A stretch of 48,324 bases of DNA from an uncultured Pirellulaceae bacterium (GTDB lineage: Bacteria; Planctomycetota; Planctomycetia; Pirellulales; Pirellulaceae), in contig CALFWR010000115.1 in NCBI GenBank assembly GCA_937928555.1, forward strand, positions 1 to 48,324. The letters are read 5' to 3'. Positions within the stretch are counted from its first letter, which is position 1; each line of letters opens with the position of its first letter. Positions 25,400-34,983 of this stretch are shown here, piece after piece. A model generated the notes under the pieces. It worked only from the letters and a program-made list of their open reading frames with translations, did no database searches and had not been told where the DNA came from. The position numbers and the translations under genes were made by a program.

Positions 25400-25966
25400 T
25401 CAGGGAGCCTGAATCAGCGACATGAATTCTGCTCGCGTGGCCTGGTTGGTTTTGAAGATCCCCCGCAATGCGCTGGTGATCGTTTTGGATCCTGGTTTAC
25501 GAATGCCGCGAATCGACATGCAGGAGTGTTCGGCACTGCAAACCACTGCCACGCCACTGCTCTGAAGTTTTGTTTCGATAAGTTCGGCGATCACCGAAGT
25601 CATTCGTTCCTGAACCTGTGGCCGGCGGGAGACTTCTTCGACGACGCGGGCAAGTTTGGACAACCCGGTGACTTTGCCGTTGGGAATGTAGGCCACGTGG
25701 GCGACGCCAGAAAACGGCAGCAGGTGGTGTTCGCACATGCTGGTGAAACGAATGTCACGAACAAGCACCATCTCGTCGTAGACTTCCGGGAACGTTACTT
25801 CGAGGTGTCGTTCGGGTTCAAGGTGCAGACCGGAAAACATCTCGGCGTACATTTTGGCGACGCGACGAGGTGTCTCAAGGAGGCCTGGCCTGTCGGGGTC
25901 TTCGCCAACTGCTTTGAGGATCACCTTGACGGCTTCTTGGATGGCCTTGTGATCGGCTTCATTCAT
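25400..25966 (-). CDS. folE: GTP cyclohydrolase I (FolE)
   Basis: GTP cyclohydrolase I converts GTP to dihydroneopterin triphosphate, the first step of folate and pterin synthesis. Motifs are clear: [33 protein letters not shown] with the zinc cysteine and histidines, [11 protein letters not shown], and [13 protein letters not shown] with the second zinc cysteine. I use the ATG at 25966 (MNEADHK), which gives 188 residues, normal for the family; an in-frame upstream ATG at 26053 would add 29 unusual residues. It is the pterin entry enzyme, and folate/H4MPT genes lie 5 kb further on. Confidence 0.93.
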   Translation of the reverse strand: MNEADHKAIQEAVKVILKAVGEDPDRPGLLETPRRVAKMYAEMFSGLHLEPERHLEVTFPEVYDEMVLVRDIRFTSMCEHHLLPFSGVAHVAYIPNGKVTGLSKLARVVEEVSRRPQVQERMTSVIAELIETKLQSSGVAVVCSAEHSCMSIRGIRKPGSKTITSALRGIFKTNQATRAEFMSLIQAP

Positions 25967-26143
25967 GAGGGTTTCGACGTTTTCCAGTTTGGTGTTGATG
26001 CCCGGCATGCGGGTTGCCGGGATCGCCCGAATGACGATCGCTTGCAACCGCAAGGCTGTCAGAATGATAACTGACCGGGAGAGATTTGCGAGTTCAAACG
26101 CGGGATGTTTCGATTGCGGCAGGGATTACGTTTCTCTACCGGG

Positions 26144-27778
26144 CTACCTTGCAGAAACCCGAAAGCTTCGCTGGCCGTAAAATACTCGCCCGTGCATGTC
26201 GGTGGTCCTGATGCGAAGCAGATGCGTCCCGGGGTTCAGGTCAGTGGGCGTTTTGCCTTTCCACAGGTGGGAGCAGACTGCGGGCCTGTTCAGCGCTGGC
26301 TGGATCAGTGGCGTGACTTTGCTTTCCGCGTCCCGCATGCGAACGTAGTTGGGATCGAAAGCCTGTTCCTGGTCGATGGCTTGCCAGTGGCCGCTGTTGT
26401 CGATCGTAAATTCGACTTTTGATTTGGAGCTGCCGTTGTACACGTTGACCCGGAAGTCCGCCTGTTCGCCCTGTTGGACGGTGTTCTGAAGCTGAACCAA
26501 CATCTGTTCACTCGCCGGCAGGCCGGCACCTCTGAAATCCATCAGGTAGCGGCCGTTCTCAAACGACATGATCGAATAGCCATTGGGCGCACCGTCGGGC
26601 ATCGTTGTGTGGGGAATGCCGCGATCGTTTTTGGCGCCTGACCACCACGCGCCTGAAACGGTAACGTTGACGATATGGTGATGTTCATTGTCGCCTTTCC
26701 AGCCGTCGTCTTTGCCCAGGAAAATGTGTTGATGCACGTGGCGGTGGGCCGAGACCGAAACGCAGAGCGGTCTTTTTTCGATCAGTCGGAAGATTTTTTG
26801 GTGGTCACGGCAATCGTTAATGGGAACGTGCATCAGCAAAACGACCATCTGTGATTCGGGAATCGCGGCAAGGTCATTTTTGAGGAACTCGATTTGACGT
26901 TCGCCGAAGTTGGGAATGTGCCTTTGCCGTCTGTTGACTTTGCCCCAGTCGATGTTGTCCATGACAACAAAATGCACTTGCCCATAATCAAAGGAGTAGT
27001 AGGACGGGCCGTAGGTGGCTTCGAAGGTTTCGTTGACGTGCTGCCGATCGGCAGCGTCGAGGTTAATGTCGTGGTTTCCGATCACGTTGTGCCATGGAAT
27101 GCCGATCATCGCAACGGCCTGATTGAGTGTCTTGAAGGTGTCGAGGTTGTCGAATGCGAGGTCGCCCAGAGTGACGCCAAAGGTTGCGCTTCGGTCTCCA
27201 ATCAGGTCCGCGATCACGTCGTGCGCGATGTAGTCGACTTCACGGTTGTTGCGTGGTTGAGGGTCACCGAAGAGGAGGATTTTGAATTCTTCGGCTTCTT
27301 CGGTGCGGTGCAGAGCGAAGTCGATCGAATCGGGCAACGGTCCGGTGGGCTCGCTGCCGGGGAATCGTAGCTTGGGCGAGCCAGCGGGTTTATGGATGTA
27401 GTAGAACTGCGGGAGCATCGTGTCGCTCAGCGGCGACTGGTAGCCGGAGGGTTTGATCACGAAATAGATCGCGGGGTTTGCTTTGGGCAGTCGCCAGTTT
27501 CCTTTCGCGTCGGTGGTTGTAATTTCCTTGCCGTCGGAAACCTTGACGTTGACGAAGGGTTGGTCGTTTTCCCCAAAGATGCCGTCACCGTCGGTATCAA
27601 GAAAGACTCTGCCGGTGGCATATTCGGGTGGAGCCTTTGGTTTGAGGTCCGTTTGGTCGGTGGCGGTGGCAGCAGGTTGTTCGGTGTCCGGTTCCGGTCG
27701 GTCTTGCCCGACGGCGGTTAGTTGAACGATACAAATGCAAAAAACAGAAAGTGCTTTGACCCAGCTTTGACGTACCAT
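26144..27778 (-). CDS. Secreted calcineurin-like phosphoesterase
   Basis: The 544-residue protein has a signal peptide (ending LTAVGQ), a beta-sandwich with an EF-hand-like loop (FLDTDGDGIFGEND, SdrD-B style), a central metallophosphatase domain, and a beta C-terminal domain. Metal motifs: LFGDPQPR, TLGDLAFDN, VIGNHD, LLMHVP and SAHRHVHQH. It probably hydrolyses phosphoesters outside the cytoplasm. Substrate unknown. It diverges from the small gene at 27908. Confidence 0.85.
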   Translation of the reverse strand: MVRQSWVKALSVFCICIVQLTAVGQDRPEPDTEQPAATATDQTDLKPKAPPEYATGRVFLDTDGDGIFGENDQPFVNVKVSDGKEITTTDAKGNWRLPKANPAIYFVIKPSGYQSPLSDTMLPQFYYIHKPAGSPKLRFPGSEPTGPLPDSIDFALHRTEEAEEFKILLFGDPQPRNNREVDYIAHDVIADLIGDRSATFGVTLGDLAFDNLDTFKTLNQAVAMIGIPWHNVIGNHDINLDAADRQHVNETFEATYGPSYYSFDYGQVHFVVMDNIDWGKVNRRQRHIPNFGERQIEFLKNDLAAIPESQMVVLLMHVPINDCRDHQKIFRLIEKRPLCVSVSAHRHVHQHIFLGKDDGWKGDNEHHHIVNVTVSGAWWSGAKNDRGIPHTTMPDGAPNGYSIMSFENGRYLMDFRGAGLPASEQMLVQLQNTVQQGEQADFRVNVYNGSSKSKVEFTIDNSGHWQAIDQEQAFDPNYVRMRDAESKVTPLIQPALNRPAVCSHLWKGKTPTDLNPGTHLLRIRTTDMHGRVFYGQRSFRVSAR

Positions 27779-27907
27779 GCGTGCCTCTCGCGAAAAATGA
27801 TCCTTCCAAATGGTGATTCAAAGCATCTCGCGTTGCAATGACCCTGCCCAAACCTGCCGGTCAAGGTTAACATAAAAGCGCTTATTGAAGGAAAAGGCTT
27901 GGTTCTC

Positions 27908-28324
27908 ATGCACGAATTTAACAACGCCGAACTGGAAGCTTATCTGGACGAATCTCTGGCTTCTGAAAAGGCAACCGAACTCGAAAAGAGGCTTCGTGAC
28001 GACGAGCAATTGTTGCGGAGGCTTTCCGAGATTAACGGCAGGCGTGAAGCAGGGATGCACACACTTGGCGAAGTCTGGCGGAGGAATCAACTAGGCGTTC
28101 CCACGACCGAGCAGATGGGAAAGTTCCTGTTGGGCGTGCTGCCGCGGGGTGAAGCCGATTATATCCAGTTTCGGATCGAGGAGCTGGAATGCCCGTTCAC
28201 CACGGCGCTTCGCGATGATTTGAAAGCGCAGGGCAACAAGTCGGAAGAATCAAGTGTGCGGCGAAGCAAGATCTACAAGAGCAGTGCCGGGTTGCTGAAA
28301 AAGAGTGATGACGAGGACGAGTAG
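27908..28324 (+). CDS. Hypothetical protein, anti-sigma-like N-terminus
   Basis: The 138-residue protein starts with LEAYLDESLASEKATELEKRL, which resembles the zinc-finger anti-sigma start, but the usual HxxxCxxC is absent. The rest is helical and charged (SKIYKSSAGLLKKSDDEDE). There is no membrane segment. I cannot assign a function; similarity to anti-sigma factors is suggestive only. Confidence 0.5.
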   Translation: MHEFNNAELEAYLDESLASEKATELEKRLRDDEQLLRRLSEINGRREAGMHTLGEVWRRNQLGVPTTEQMGKFLLGVLPRGEADYIQFRIEELECPFTTALRDDLKAQGNKSEESSVRRSKIYKSSAGLLKKSDDEDE

Positions 28325-28379
28325 CCATGCAGCAGGGCGGCAATGAAACGAGAGACCCGACGGTTTTGTCAGTGTTGTT

Positions 28380-28706
28380 TTGTTAGAAGGCTGCCGTGTC
28401 CCAAAAGTCACCCATCGGGTTGCAGTTTTCGTTCAAAGCCCTGTTGATTCTGTGGTGTTGTCGGCCTTTGCAGTGGCGTGGCTGACCAATCGCCCTATCG
28501 AACTGGAGTCCAGTTCGATCCGCACGGTGCAGTACAGCCACTGGAATGGAACGCTGGTGATTCGATTCCAAAGCGGCGACGCCTACCGCTACTTTGACGT
28601 TCCACGGAAGACCTATCGCTGGCTGATGCAAGCCGAATCGCACGGGGCGTACTTTTACAGAGAGATCCGCAGGTCAGGTTTCAAGTTTGAAAAACTGAAG
28701 CAGTGA
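28380..28706 (+). CDS. KTSC-domain protein
   Basis: The C-terminal ~65 residues match the KTSC domain: SIRTVQYSHWNGTLVIRFQSGDAYRYFDVPRKTYRWLMQAESHGAYFYREIR. Such small proteins are found alone or fused to nucleases or RNA-linked proteins. The start is uncertain: a TTG at 28380 gives 108 residues with a poorly conserved N-terminus, and the true start may lie nearer to the domain. Confidence 0.7.
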   Translation: MLEGCRVPKVTHRVAVFVQSPVDSVVLSAFAVAWLTNRPIELESSSIRTVQYSHWNGTLVIRFQSGDAYRYFDVPRKTYRWLMQAESHGAYFYREIRRSGFKFEKLKQ

Positions 28707-28847
28707 ACAGAAACCGGCCCAGCGGACGGTTGGTTGCTTCAGGGGAGAGGCTGACGGTGGGTGATGCAATCACGGGGCCACCCGGTTTGGTTCTTTTTTC
28801 GCGTTTCCTCGCTGACGCATCGGGTTGCTGCTGGATCGCGTTTTGAT
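28707..28847. other. Short intergenic spacer
   Basis: Contains no recognisable gene. Ends at the left target duplication TTGAT of MITE copy D. Confidence 0.4.
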
Positions 28848-29033
28848 CCCGGATTATTCACGACGACGGGCGTTGATTCTACGTCTGGCCAACAGCAGCA
28901 AGGGAAAAGCTGAACTTTAACAAGAAAATTGAGTCATCCGGTTGATGAAAACGACAGCGATCGTTTGATCGCATCAGAGCCGCCGATCACTGTCGGAACT
29001 GATCTGACGCCCACGCCTCGTGAATAATCCGGG
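28848..29033 (+). mobile_element. MITE copy D (186 bp)
   Basis: It has family terminal inverted repeats and is flanked by a perfect 5-bp duplication, TTGAT at 28843-28847 and 29034-29038. The interior is similar to copies A and B. It lies just downstream of dapA (read from the right). Confidence 0.93.
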
Positions 29034-29094
29034 TTGATGCGTGGCATTGCCATGGCGGGCGTTTGGCAACGAATGCGTGTGCTGATTGAGCGCC

Positions 29095-30000
29095 CTAAAC
29101 GGTGACGCCGGAGAGCAAGCCGTAGGCGCCGAGTGTCTTGCGCAGGAAGTCCAGTTCGGTTTCGGTCAGCGGGACCATGGGAAGACGCATTTCGCCGGTG
29201 TCGCGTCCCAGTTCGGCCATTGCGGATTTGACGGGACCGGGGTTGGTTTGAATGCTCAACAGGTCACGGCAAAGCGGAAACAGTTTCGCGTGCCAGCGTT
29301 GGGCTTCGGCAATGTCGCCCGACTTCCATGCGTTGAGCATCGAAATCATGTCTTGTGGAACCACGTTGCCGACAACCGAAACGACGCCTTCGCCGCCAAC
29401 GGACAGCAGTGGAAGAGTCAGGCTGTCATCGCCCGAAAGCAATGTCAGATCGGTCAACGAGAGAACCTGTGACGCTTGGTCCAGCGAGCCGGTGGCTTCT
29501 TTGACCATCACCATGTTTTGGAATTCGGCGATGCGGGCAATCGTTTCGGGTTCGATGTTCTTGCCGGTGCGACCGGGGATATTGTAGATGCAGTGCGGAA
29601 CGGCAACCGATTCGGAGATGGCTTTGTAGTGTTGGTAGAAGCCTTCCTGGGATGGCTTGTTGTAGTACGGTGCGACCTGAAGCGTCGCATCGGCTCCTTC
29701 TTTGGCCGCCCACTCCGACAGACTGATGGCTTCGTTGGTGCTGTTGGATCCGGTGCCGGCCATGACTTTGCAGCGGCCCGCGACGATCTGGATCGTTTCC
29801 GAAATCACACGCTCGTGTTCGGGGTGCGAAAGCGTGGGAGATTCTCCGGTGGTGCCGCAGGGGACCAAGCAGTTGGTTCCGGCTTCAACCTGGAATTCAA
29901 TCTGCTTTTTGAGCGCATCCATATCCAGCTTGCCACCGTCCTTAAACGGAGTCACGATCGCTACGGAAAGTCCGGCAAAGTCTGAGCCTCGGCGTGCCAT
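29095..30000 (-). CDS. dapA: 4-hydroxy-tetrahydrodipicolinate synthase (DapA)
   Basis: DapA condenses pyruvate with aspartate semialdehyde, the first committed step to lysine and diaminopimelate. The protein (301 residues from ATG 30000, MARRGSDF) shows [41 protein letters not shown] and MVKEATGS, the latter with the Schiff-base lysine. It is preceded on its 5' side by MITE copy E and followed by copy D, in opposite orientation. Longer starts (to 30105) extend into the intergenic region and are not family-like. Confidence 0.9.
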   Translation of the reverse strand: MARRGSDFAGLSVAIVTPFKDGGKLDMDALKKQIEFQVEAGTNCLVPCGTTGESPTLSHPEHERVISETIQIVAGRCKVMAGTGSNSTNEAISLSEWAAKEGADATLQVAPYYNKPSQEGFYQHYKAISESVAVPHCIYNIPGRTGKNIEPETIARIAEFQNMVMVKEATGSLDQASQVLSLTDLTLLSGDDSLTLPLLSVGGEGVVSVVGNVVPQDMISMLNAWKSGDIAEAQRWHAKLFPLCRDLLSIQTNPGPVKSAMAELGRDTGEMRLPMVPLTETELDFLRKTLGAYGLLSGVTV

Positions 30001-30091
30001 GGGAAACCCTCTTGTTTGAAATTTGCAAACCGTGAATGGTAAGCGGGAAGAGCTGCTTTTTCCAGTGCCTGGTAAAGTCAACGTATTTGTT

Positions 30092-30278
30092 CCCGGATTA
30101 TTCACGAGGCGTGGGCGTCAGAATCAGTTGAGACAGTGGTCTGCGACTCTGATGCGATGAAACGATCGCTGTGGTTTTCATCTACCGGATGATTTACATT
30201 TCTTGTTGAATTTCAGCTTTTCCCTTGCTCCTGTTGGCCAGACGTAAAATCAACGCCCGTCGTCGTGAATAATCCGGG
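30092..30278 (-). mobile_element. MITE copy E (187 bp)
   Basis: Family terminal inverted repeats, reversed orientation relative to A-D, with a perfect TTGTT duplication (30087-30091 and 30279-30283). It lies between dapA and pdxJ, so it is likely within the promoter region of dapA. Confidence 0.93.
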
Positions 30279-30357
30279 TTGTTGCAGTTGATGATCCGGA
30301 TCAGGCCCAATCCCGCTGACATTGTGTCAAACAGATCACGAAGGCGTCCGGGCGGGT

Positions 30358-31071
30358 TCAGGAGCAGAGGGCTTTCATTTCGGCAACGGCGTCTTCGAGT
30401 CCCACAAAGATGGATCTGGCGATGATGCTGTGGCCGATATTGAGTTCTTCCATCCCGTCGATTTGGGCTACGGGGATGACGTTCTGGTAGTTCAGCCCGT
30501 GGCCGGCGTGCAGCAGCAGGTCGTGGGTCAGGACGACTTCTGAGGCCTTTTGGAGCACAAGCAGTTCGCTGTGCTGAGCCTGGTCCGACTTTGCGTTGGC
30601 GTACGTGCCGGTATGAAGTTCGACGGCTTCCACGGCGAGCGACTTGGAGGCTTCGATTTGGGCGGCATCGGGATCGATAAAGAGGCTGACAAAGATCCCG
30701 GCATCGTGAAGTTGTTTGACCGCCGATTGAACCCGGTCAAAATTCGCCGCCACGTCCAGGCCGCCTTCGGTTGTGACTTCTTCGCGTTTTTCTGGCACAA
30801 GGCAAACGCGTTGCGGCTTCACTTCGCAGGCGATGTCCAGCATTTCTTTTTCGCAGGCGCATTCGAGGTTCAGTTTGACGTGTACGGTTTCTTTGAGCAG
30901 CCTCAGGTCGCGGTCCTGAATGTGGCGTCGGTCTTCGCGAAGATGCACCGTGATCTGGTCGGCTCCGCCAAGTTCCGCTTTCATGGCCGCCCAAACAGGA
31001 TCGGGTTCGAAGGTCTTCCGCGCCTGGCGCACGGTAGCGACGTGATCGATGTTGACACCAAGTTTGGGCAT
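30358..31071 (-). CDS. pdxJ: Pyridoxine 5'-phosphate synthase (PdxJ)
   Basis: PdxJ condenses 3-amino-1-hydroxyacetone phosphate and deoxyxylulose phosphate to pyridoxine 5'-phosphate. The start ATG 31071 gives [20 protein letters not shown], the family entry motif. Other motifs: [42 protein letters not shown] and [18 protein letters not shown]. Length 237 residues is normal. It lies between dapA and the beta-RFAP synthase gene, all on the minus strand. Confidence 0.93.
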   Translation of the reverse strand: MPKLGVNIDHVATVRQARKTFEPDPVWAAMKAELGGADQITVHLREDRRHIQDRDLRLLKETVHVKLNLECACEKEMLDIACEVKPQRVCLVPEKREEVTTEGGLDVAANFDRVQSAVKQLHDAGIFVSLFIDPDAAQIEASKSLAVEAVELHTGTYANAKSDQAQHSELLVLQKASEVVLTHDLLLHAGHGLNYQNVIPVAQIDGMEELNIGHSIIARSIFVGLEDAVAEMKALCS

Positions 31072-31118
31072 AAGTGGACTCCGGAAGTACTCTGCAATGG
31101 GTTCGACGATAACGGAAA

Positions 31119-32120
31119 TCAATCCGTTGTCCACCGCGCCCCGTGATTGTCGGCCTTTGTGAGGACCGTTCGCGATGCCAGCGAAGGTTCGTGGATCTTC
31201 GACAGTTCTTCGATCAGAAAGTTCGCACCGGCGATTGACTTGCAGACAGCGAACAGGGTCGGCCCCCATGAGCTTTGTCCGACACCATAGTTCCCAATCG
31301 ACTGAACGTGCTGGACCGTTTGTTCTGCCCAGGGCGAGCAGAAGGCACTGCCCTGCACCGGTGCAAAGTATCTCCCGCTGCGTGTGCCGTATTCGGTGAT
31401 GCCGGCGGCAAAGTTGTCGAATTCCATCGCGGCGACTGCGGGAACGATCGTTTGTTTGAGCAAGTCAATCATTTCGTCGGCTTGGGCAGGCGTGGTCGGC
31501 GGAAGCGAGGAAAATGCGGCGCGTTCTTTTTCTCCAAAGACCGGTGCGTTTTGCTCGGTGGCCGGTTCGATCAGGACGATGGGCCACGATTCGGGAAAGG
31601 CCAGGTGTGCGTCCAGCGGAGCGAGGCCCTGTTGGTCAATCCCGCGGTCCACCAGAAAGCCTCCTTTGGCAAAGCCATGGCTGCCGATGGCGGAGCGCTT
31701 GCCCCGATCCAGTGCCCGGGCAAGCTCTTCGGGGCTTGGTCGCACCCCGCAGAACACTTGGTTCAGGGCCGCAGCGACAGAAAAAGAAATCTGCGTTCCG
31801 GATCCAAGCCCTCGATGGCGTCCGGTGGTTTTGCCCGTGATTTCAACAGCAAGCTCAGCGAGCCCAAGGCCCCGTAGGGGTTCAGGAGCGAGTGTTTCCA
31901 GCCAACGCCGCGCCGCGGTGCAGATGGCGGGGTTGCGTTTGTCGGGCAGTGTCGGCTGTTGCGACCGGCTGATGGTGATCGAGGTGCGGGGTTGATCGAT
32001 CATCAGCCCCGCGCTGCCGAATCGACGCTCGGTGAGATTTCCAATCGAGATCAGCCCAAAGTGCAGCCGGCTTGGTGCCGATACGGTCACAGTTTTTGGG
32101 ATGGGTTCGGCGGTGGTCAT
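31119..32120 (-). CDS. Beta-ribofuranosylaminobenzene 5'-phosphate synthase
   Basis: A GHMP-kinase-like enzyme that condenses p-aminobenzoate and PRPP in tetrahydromethanopterin synthesis, the cofactor of planctomycete C1 metabolism. Motifs: [64 protein letters not shown] and [14 protein letters not shown]. The length of 333 fits. It precedes pdxJ and follows the DUF447 gene on the same strand, and the pABA genes lie close by. Confidence 0.85.
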   Translation of the reverse strand: MTTAEPIPKTVTVSAPSRLHFGLISIGNLTERRFGSAGLMIDQPRTSITISRSQQPTLPDKRNPAICTAARRWLETLAPEPLRGLGLAELAVEITGKTTGRHRGLGSGTQISFSVAAALNQVFCGVRPSPEELARALDRGKRSAIGSHGFAKGGFLVDRGIDQQGLAPLDAHLAFPESWPIVLIEPATEQNAPVFGEKERAAFSSLPPTTPAQADEMIDLLKQTIVPAVAAMEFDNFAAGITEYGTRSGRYFAPVQGSAFCSPWAEQTVQHVQSIGNYGVGQSSWGPTLFAVCKSIAGANFLIEELSKIHEPSLASRTVLTKADNHGARWTTD

Positions 32121-32186
32121 GAACGCAGGTTAAGTTTTCCGCCTGCGGATTGTCAAACGGGTTGGGCGGGTTTGGCCGGGTTGGGC

Positions 32187-32756
32187 TCAAGCTGCATCGA
32201 TAAACTGCTCGATCAGGGCAAACGCCCGAGTTTCCATATCGCCACCTGTTTTTTCGACGATCGTTTTCAATCGCGGCAGTTGGCCTTCGATCTCCCCGAC
32301 GGGCAGGAAGTTGACTCGGGTGGCGAGAATCGCGGCTTCAAGCACAGCAAATTTCGCGCGGTTGAAGCCCCAGAAGTCTCGCTGCCGTCCGCTGGCGACG
32401 GTCCTACAGCGGATGTTCTTGCGGGGCTCAGCGGTGTCAAAGAAGACGGCTTGGAACTCGTGCCACCGACACGCGTCTTGCAAAATGAAGCCAGCGGGGT
32501 TCTTTTCCGCAGGCCGCGATAGGGGCAAGCTGTTGAGTTGTCCGATGGCCGCTCGGGCGAACAGCATTACGTCGTCGGTGACGTGCAGGACGCCAAAGGG
32601 TCGCTGCTGCAGGTTGGCGAAAGTTCGCGAGGTGTCGAAGGGGCGGAGTTCAAATTCGCCTGAAGGATCGTTGTTGTCTTCGATCAGCGGGCCCATCGGC
32701 GAGACGTTCATCGAGCCGTCGTCGTTGGTTGTTGTGATGATGGCTTCGAGGATCAT
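32187..32756 (-). CDS. DUF447 family protein
   Basis: The 189-residue product begins MILEAIITTTNDDGSMNVSPMGP, the family signature, and continues FELRPFDTSRTFANLQQRPFGVLHVTDDVMLFA. DUF447 proteins have a flavin-reductase-like fold and co-occur with H4MPT genes. Its start overlaps the pabA stop by four bases. It likely works with beta-RFAP synthase in cofactor synthesis. Confidence 0.85.
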   Translation of the reverse strand: MILEAIITTTNDDGSMNVSPMGPLIEDNNDPSGEFELRPFDTSRTFANLQQRPFGVLHVTDDVMLFARAAIGQLNSLPLSRPAEKNPAGFILQDACRWHEFQAVFFDTAEPRKNIRCRTVASGRQRDFWGFNRAKFAVLEAAILATRVNFLPVGEIEGQLPRLKTIVEKTGGDMETRAFALIEQFIDAA

Positions 32757-33358
32757 TCGGTGGCCTTGTTGTCAGGGTTATGGACTTCAATGCCAGCGGC
32801 GGCGCAGAAGTTGCCAAGGATCGCATAGCCATGTTCGGTCAGGATCGATTCGGGGTGAAACTGCACGCCGAAGATTTTGAGTTCGCGATGTTCAACGGCC
32901 ATGATGGTGCCGTCGTCAAGTCGCGCGGTGGCTATCAGGCAATCGGGAAGCGAATTGGTTTTGGCGATCAGCGAGTGGTAGCGGCCGACGTGAAAAGCTT
33001 CCGGCAGGTCCACGAACAGTGTCGAACCGCTGTGCTGTATTTCGCTTTTGCGTCCGTGAACCGGTTGGCCCGAGCGAATCACCTGCCCGCCGAAGGCTTC
33101 GATGATCGCTTGATGGCCAAGGCAAACGCCGAGGATCGGTATCGAACTGCCGAATTCTTTGACGCAGGCGACGCTGTAGCCAGCTTCGGTCGGCGAACAG
33201 GGGCCCGGGGAGATGACGATCGCGGAAGGGGAAAGTTCATGGATGACGTTCGCGTTGACTTCGTCGTTGCGGCGCACGACGGTCTGGCAACCCAGTTGGC
33301 GAAAGTACCTCGCGAGGTTGTGGACAAAGCTGTCGTAATTGTCGATCAGGAGAATCAA
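32753..33358 (-). CDS. pabA: Aminodeoxychorismate/anthranilate synthase glutamine amidotransferase
   Basis: A class-I glutaminase supplying ammonia to the synthase. MILLIDNYDSFVHNLARYFRQLG, VISPGPCSPTEAG, ILGVCLGHQ (nucleophile Cys) and VQFHPES with the catalytic His and Glu. Adjacent pabB and the H4MPT genes suggest that p-aminobenzoate for the folate/H4MPT pathway is the main product. Confidence 0.88.
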   Translation of the reverse strand: MILLIDNYDSFVHNLARYFRQLGCQTVVRRNDEVNANVIHELSPSAIVISPGPCSPTEAGYSVACVKEFGSSIPILGVCLGHQAIIEAFGGQVIRSGQPVHGRKSEIQHSGSTLFVDLPEAFHVGRYHSLIAKTNSLPDCLIATARLDDGTIMAVEHRELKIFGVQFHPESILTEHGYAILGNFCAAAGIEVHNPDNKATE

Positions 33359-33373
33359 GTGAGACGCCGTGGT

Positions 33374-34849
33374 TCATACGCCGAACACTGCACTGAGCAT
33401 TCCGGCGGCTTTGGTCATGGTTTCTTCGAATTCTTTGGTCGGACTGGATTGGCTGACGATCCCGCCGCCGACTGGGATTTGCCACCAGCCGCGGCGAGAG
33501 GTGATTGTTCGGATCAGGATGCTCAAGTCAACGCTGCGGTCGAATCCAAAGTATCCCATCGATCCGCAGTAGGGGCCGCGCGCGGTGGGTTCCAGTTCGG
33601 CGATAATCTGCATCGCGCGGACTTTGGGAGCCCCGGTGATGCTGCCGCCGGGAAAGCTGGCTTTCAAAAGTTCGCTCACCAACCCCCGGGTGTCGATGGT
33701 GTCGACCAGTTTGCCTTCGACCGCTGAAACCAGATGCATCACGCTCTGGTAATTTTCGATTTCGCACAACTGTGTGACATTGACTGAATCGTCGGTGCAA
33801 ATCCGCGACAGGTCGTTTCGCATCAGGTCAACGATCATTGTGTTTTCGGCAAGATCCTTCTGGCTGGATTCGAGGTTCTGCTGCGTGGGGATGTCGACCA
33901 TCGGCCGACCGGTGCGCACGCGGGTGCCTTTGATGGGGCGGGTTTCGATGGTCCGGTTGCGAACTGAAACAAACCGTTCCGGAGAAGCGCTGATGATCGC
34001 GCCCGGTTCGCTGCCAAGAGAGCCAAAGTCAAAGTACCCGGCGAAGGGAGCCGGGTTGCAGCGTCGTAGTCGCTGGTAAAGCTCAATGTCGGAGCAGGTT
34101 GCTTTGGCGAGGAGTCGCTGGGCGAAGTTGACTTGAAAGATGTCTCCGTTGTAGATGTAGTCAACGCACTGTGTGACGGCGTCGATATACTGCTGGTGGG
34201 TGAAGTTGCTTGTTAGCCCGTCGGGACCGATGGGGTACTGCTGCGCGAGTTCGGCGGGGTCGAGGCTTGTTGGGGGATGCGGGGGTTTGGCGGGTTGGTT
34301 GATTTGCTTTTTGAAGAAATCAATCCGCTGTTTGGCTTTTTGTTTTTGCAGCTGCGAATCGGTTTCCGGGAATCCGTGTGAGATCAACCAGCTTTGGTTT
34401 TCCAGATGGTCCCAGGCGAGGACAACGTCGTAGCAGCCAAAGGCCAGCAGCGGAGTTTCGAATTCGTCGTGATCTGCCGGTGGGATGTTTTCGAAAGCGC
34501 GGTTGAGGTCGTAGGCGAAGTAGCCGGCAAGGCCGCCTTGAAAGGGCGGCAGGTTGGGGACGGTCTGGGAGGAGAAGTTTTGCAGCAGCTGGTCGAGTTG
34601 TTGAAGACAGTTCGTTGCATCGTCCACGTCGCGGCATTGGACCCAGGCAAAGGGGTCGGCCATCAAAAACGAGTATCGGCCAAGGTGCTTGCCGGAAGTC
34701 GTTGTCGTCTGTCGGGCGCTTTCGAGCAGCAGGCAGCCGGGAAGCGAGCTGAAAGCAGCCAAGGCGGTGGCGACGTCGGGTGGCGTTTCGAGTTGTTGGA
34801 CCAGTGGGAGCAAGGGAATTGGGAATTGGGAATTGGGAATTTTGAGCAC
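33374..34849 (-). CDS. pabB: Aminodeoxychorismate synthase component I (PabB)
   Basis: Chorismate-utilising enzyme, partner of the amidotransferase. Key parts: LVQQLETPPDV near the start, PIKGTRVR (the PIKGT lysine favours PabB over TrpE), VDLMRNDLSRIC, SFPGGSITGAPKVRAMQII, and GGGIVSQSSPTKEFEE. I prefer a start near the GTG at 34849 (a TTG at 34813 is also possible), since the open frame upstream runs only through tandem heptamers. The first codons contain a GGGAATT heptamer repeat (34814-34841). The stop is 15 bases before pabA. Confidence 0.85.
   Translation of the reverse strand: MLKIPNSQFPIPLLPLVQQLETPPDVATALAAFSSLPGCLLLESARQTTTTSGKHLGRYSFLMADPFAWVQCRDVDDATNCLQQLDQLLQNFSSQTVPNLPPFQGGLAGYFAYDLNRAFENIPPADHDEFETPLLAFGCYDVVLAWDHLENQSWLISHGFPETDSQLQKQKAKQRIDFFKKQINQPAKPPHPPTSLDPAELAQQYPIGPDGLTSNFTHQQYIDAVTQCVDYIYNGDIFQVNFAQRLLAKATCSDIELYQRLRRCNPAPFAGYFDFGSLGSEPGAIISASPERFVSVRNRTIETRPIKGTRVRTGRPMVDIPTQQNLESSQKDLAENTMIVDLMRNDLSRICTDDSVNVTQLCEIENYQSVMHLVSAVEGKLVDTIDTRGLVSELLKASFPGGSITGAPKVRAMQIIAELEPTARGPYCGSMGYFGFDRSVDLSILIRTITSRRGWWQIPVGGGIVSQSSPTKEFEETMTKAAGMLSAVFGV
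34814..34841. repeat. Four tandem GGGAATT heptamers
   Basis: Four exact 7-bp units at 34814-34820, 34821-34827, 34828-34834 and 34835-34841, in the first codons of pabB if translation starts at 34849. Confidence 0.95.
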
Positions 34850-34857
34850 AAGGTGCC

Positions 34858-34976
34858 AGTACTGAGTACCGAGTACTGAGTACTGAGTACTGAGTACTGA
34901 GTACTGGGTACTGGGTACTGGGTACTGGGTACTGGGTACTGGGTACTGGGTACTGGGTACTGGGTACTGGGTACTC
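34858..34976. repeat. 17-unit heptamer tandem repeat (RGTACTG)
   Basis: Seventeen 7-bp units: AGTACTG-type units (34858-34906, one AGTACCG) then GGTACTG units (34907-34976, the last ending C). It fills nearly all the space between the DHPS-like gene stop and pabB. Confidence 0.97.
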
Positions 34977-34983
34977 AGTCGGG

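Noticed and set aside
32780..33727. Long open frame antisense to pabA/pabB.
   Set aside because: Shadow frame over two well-supported enzymes.
34858..34976. CRISPR array.
   Set aside because: Units are directly adjacent heptamers with no spacers; a simple tandem repeat.
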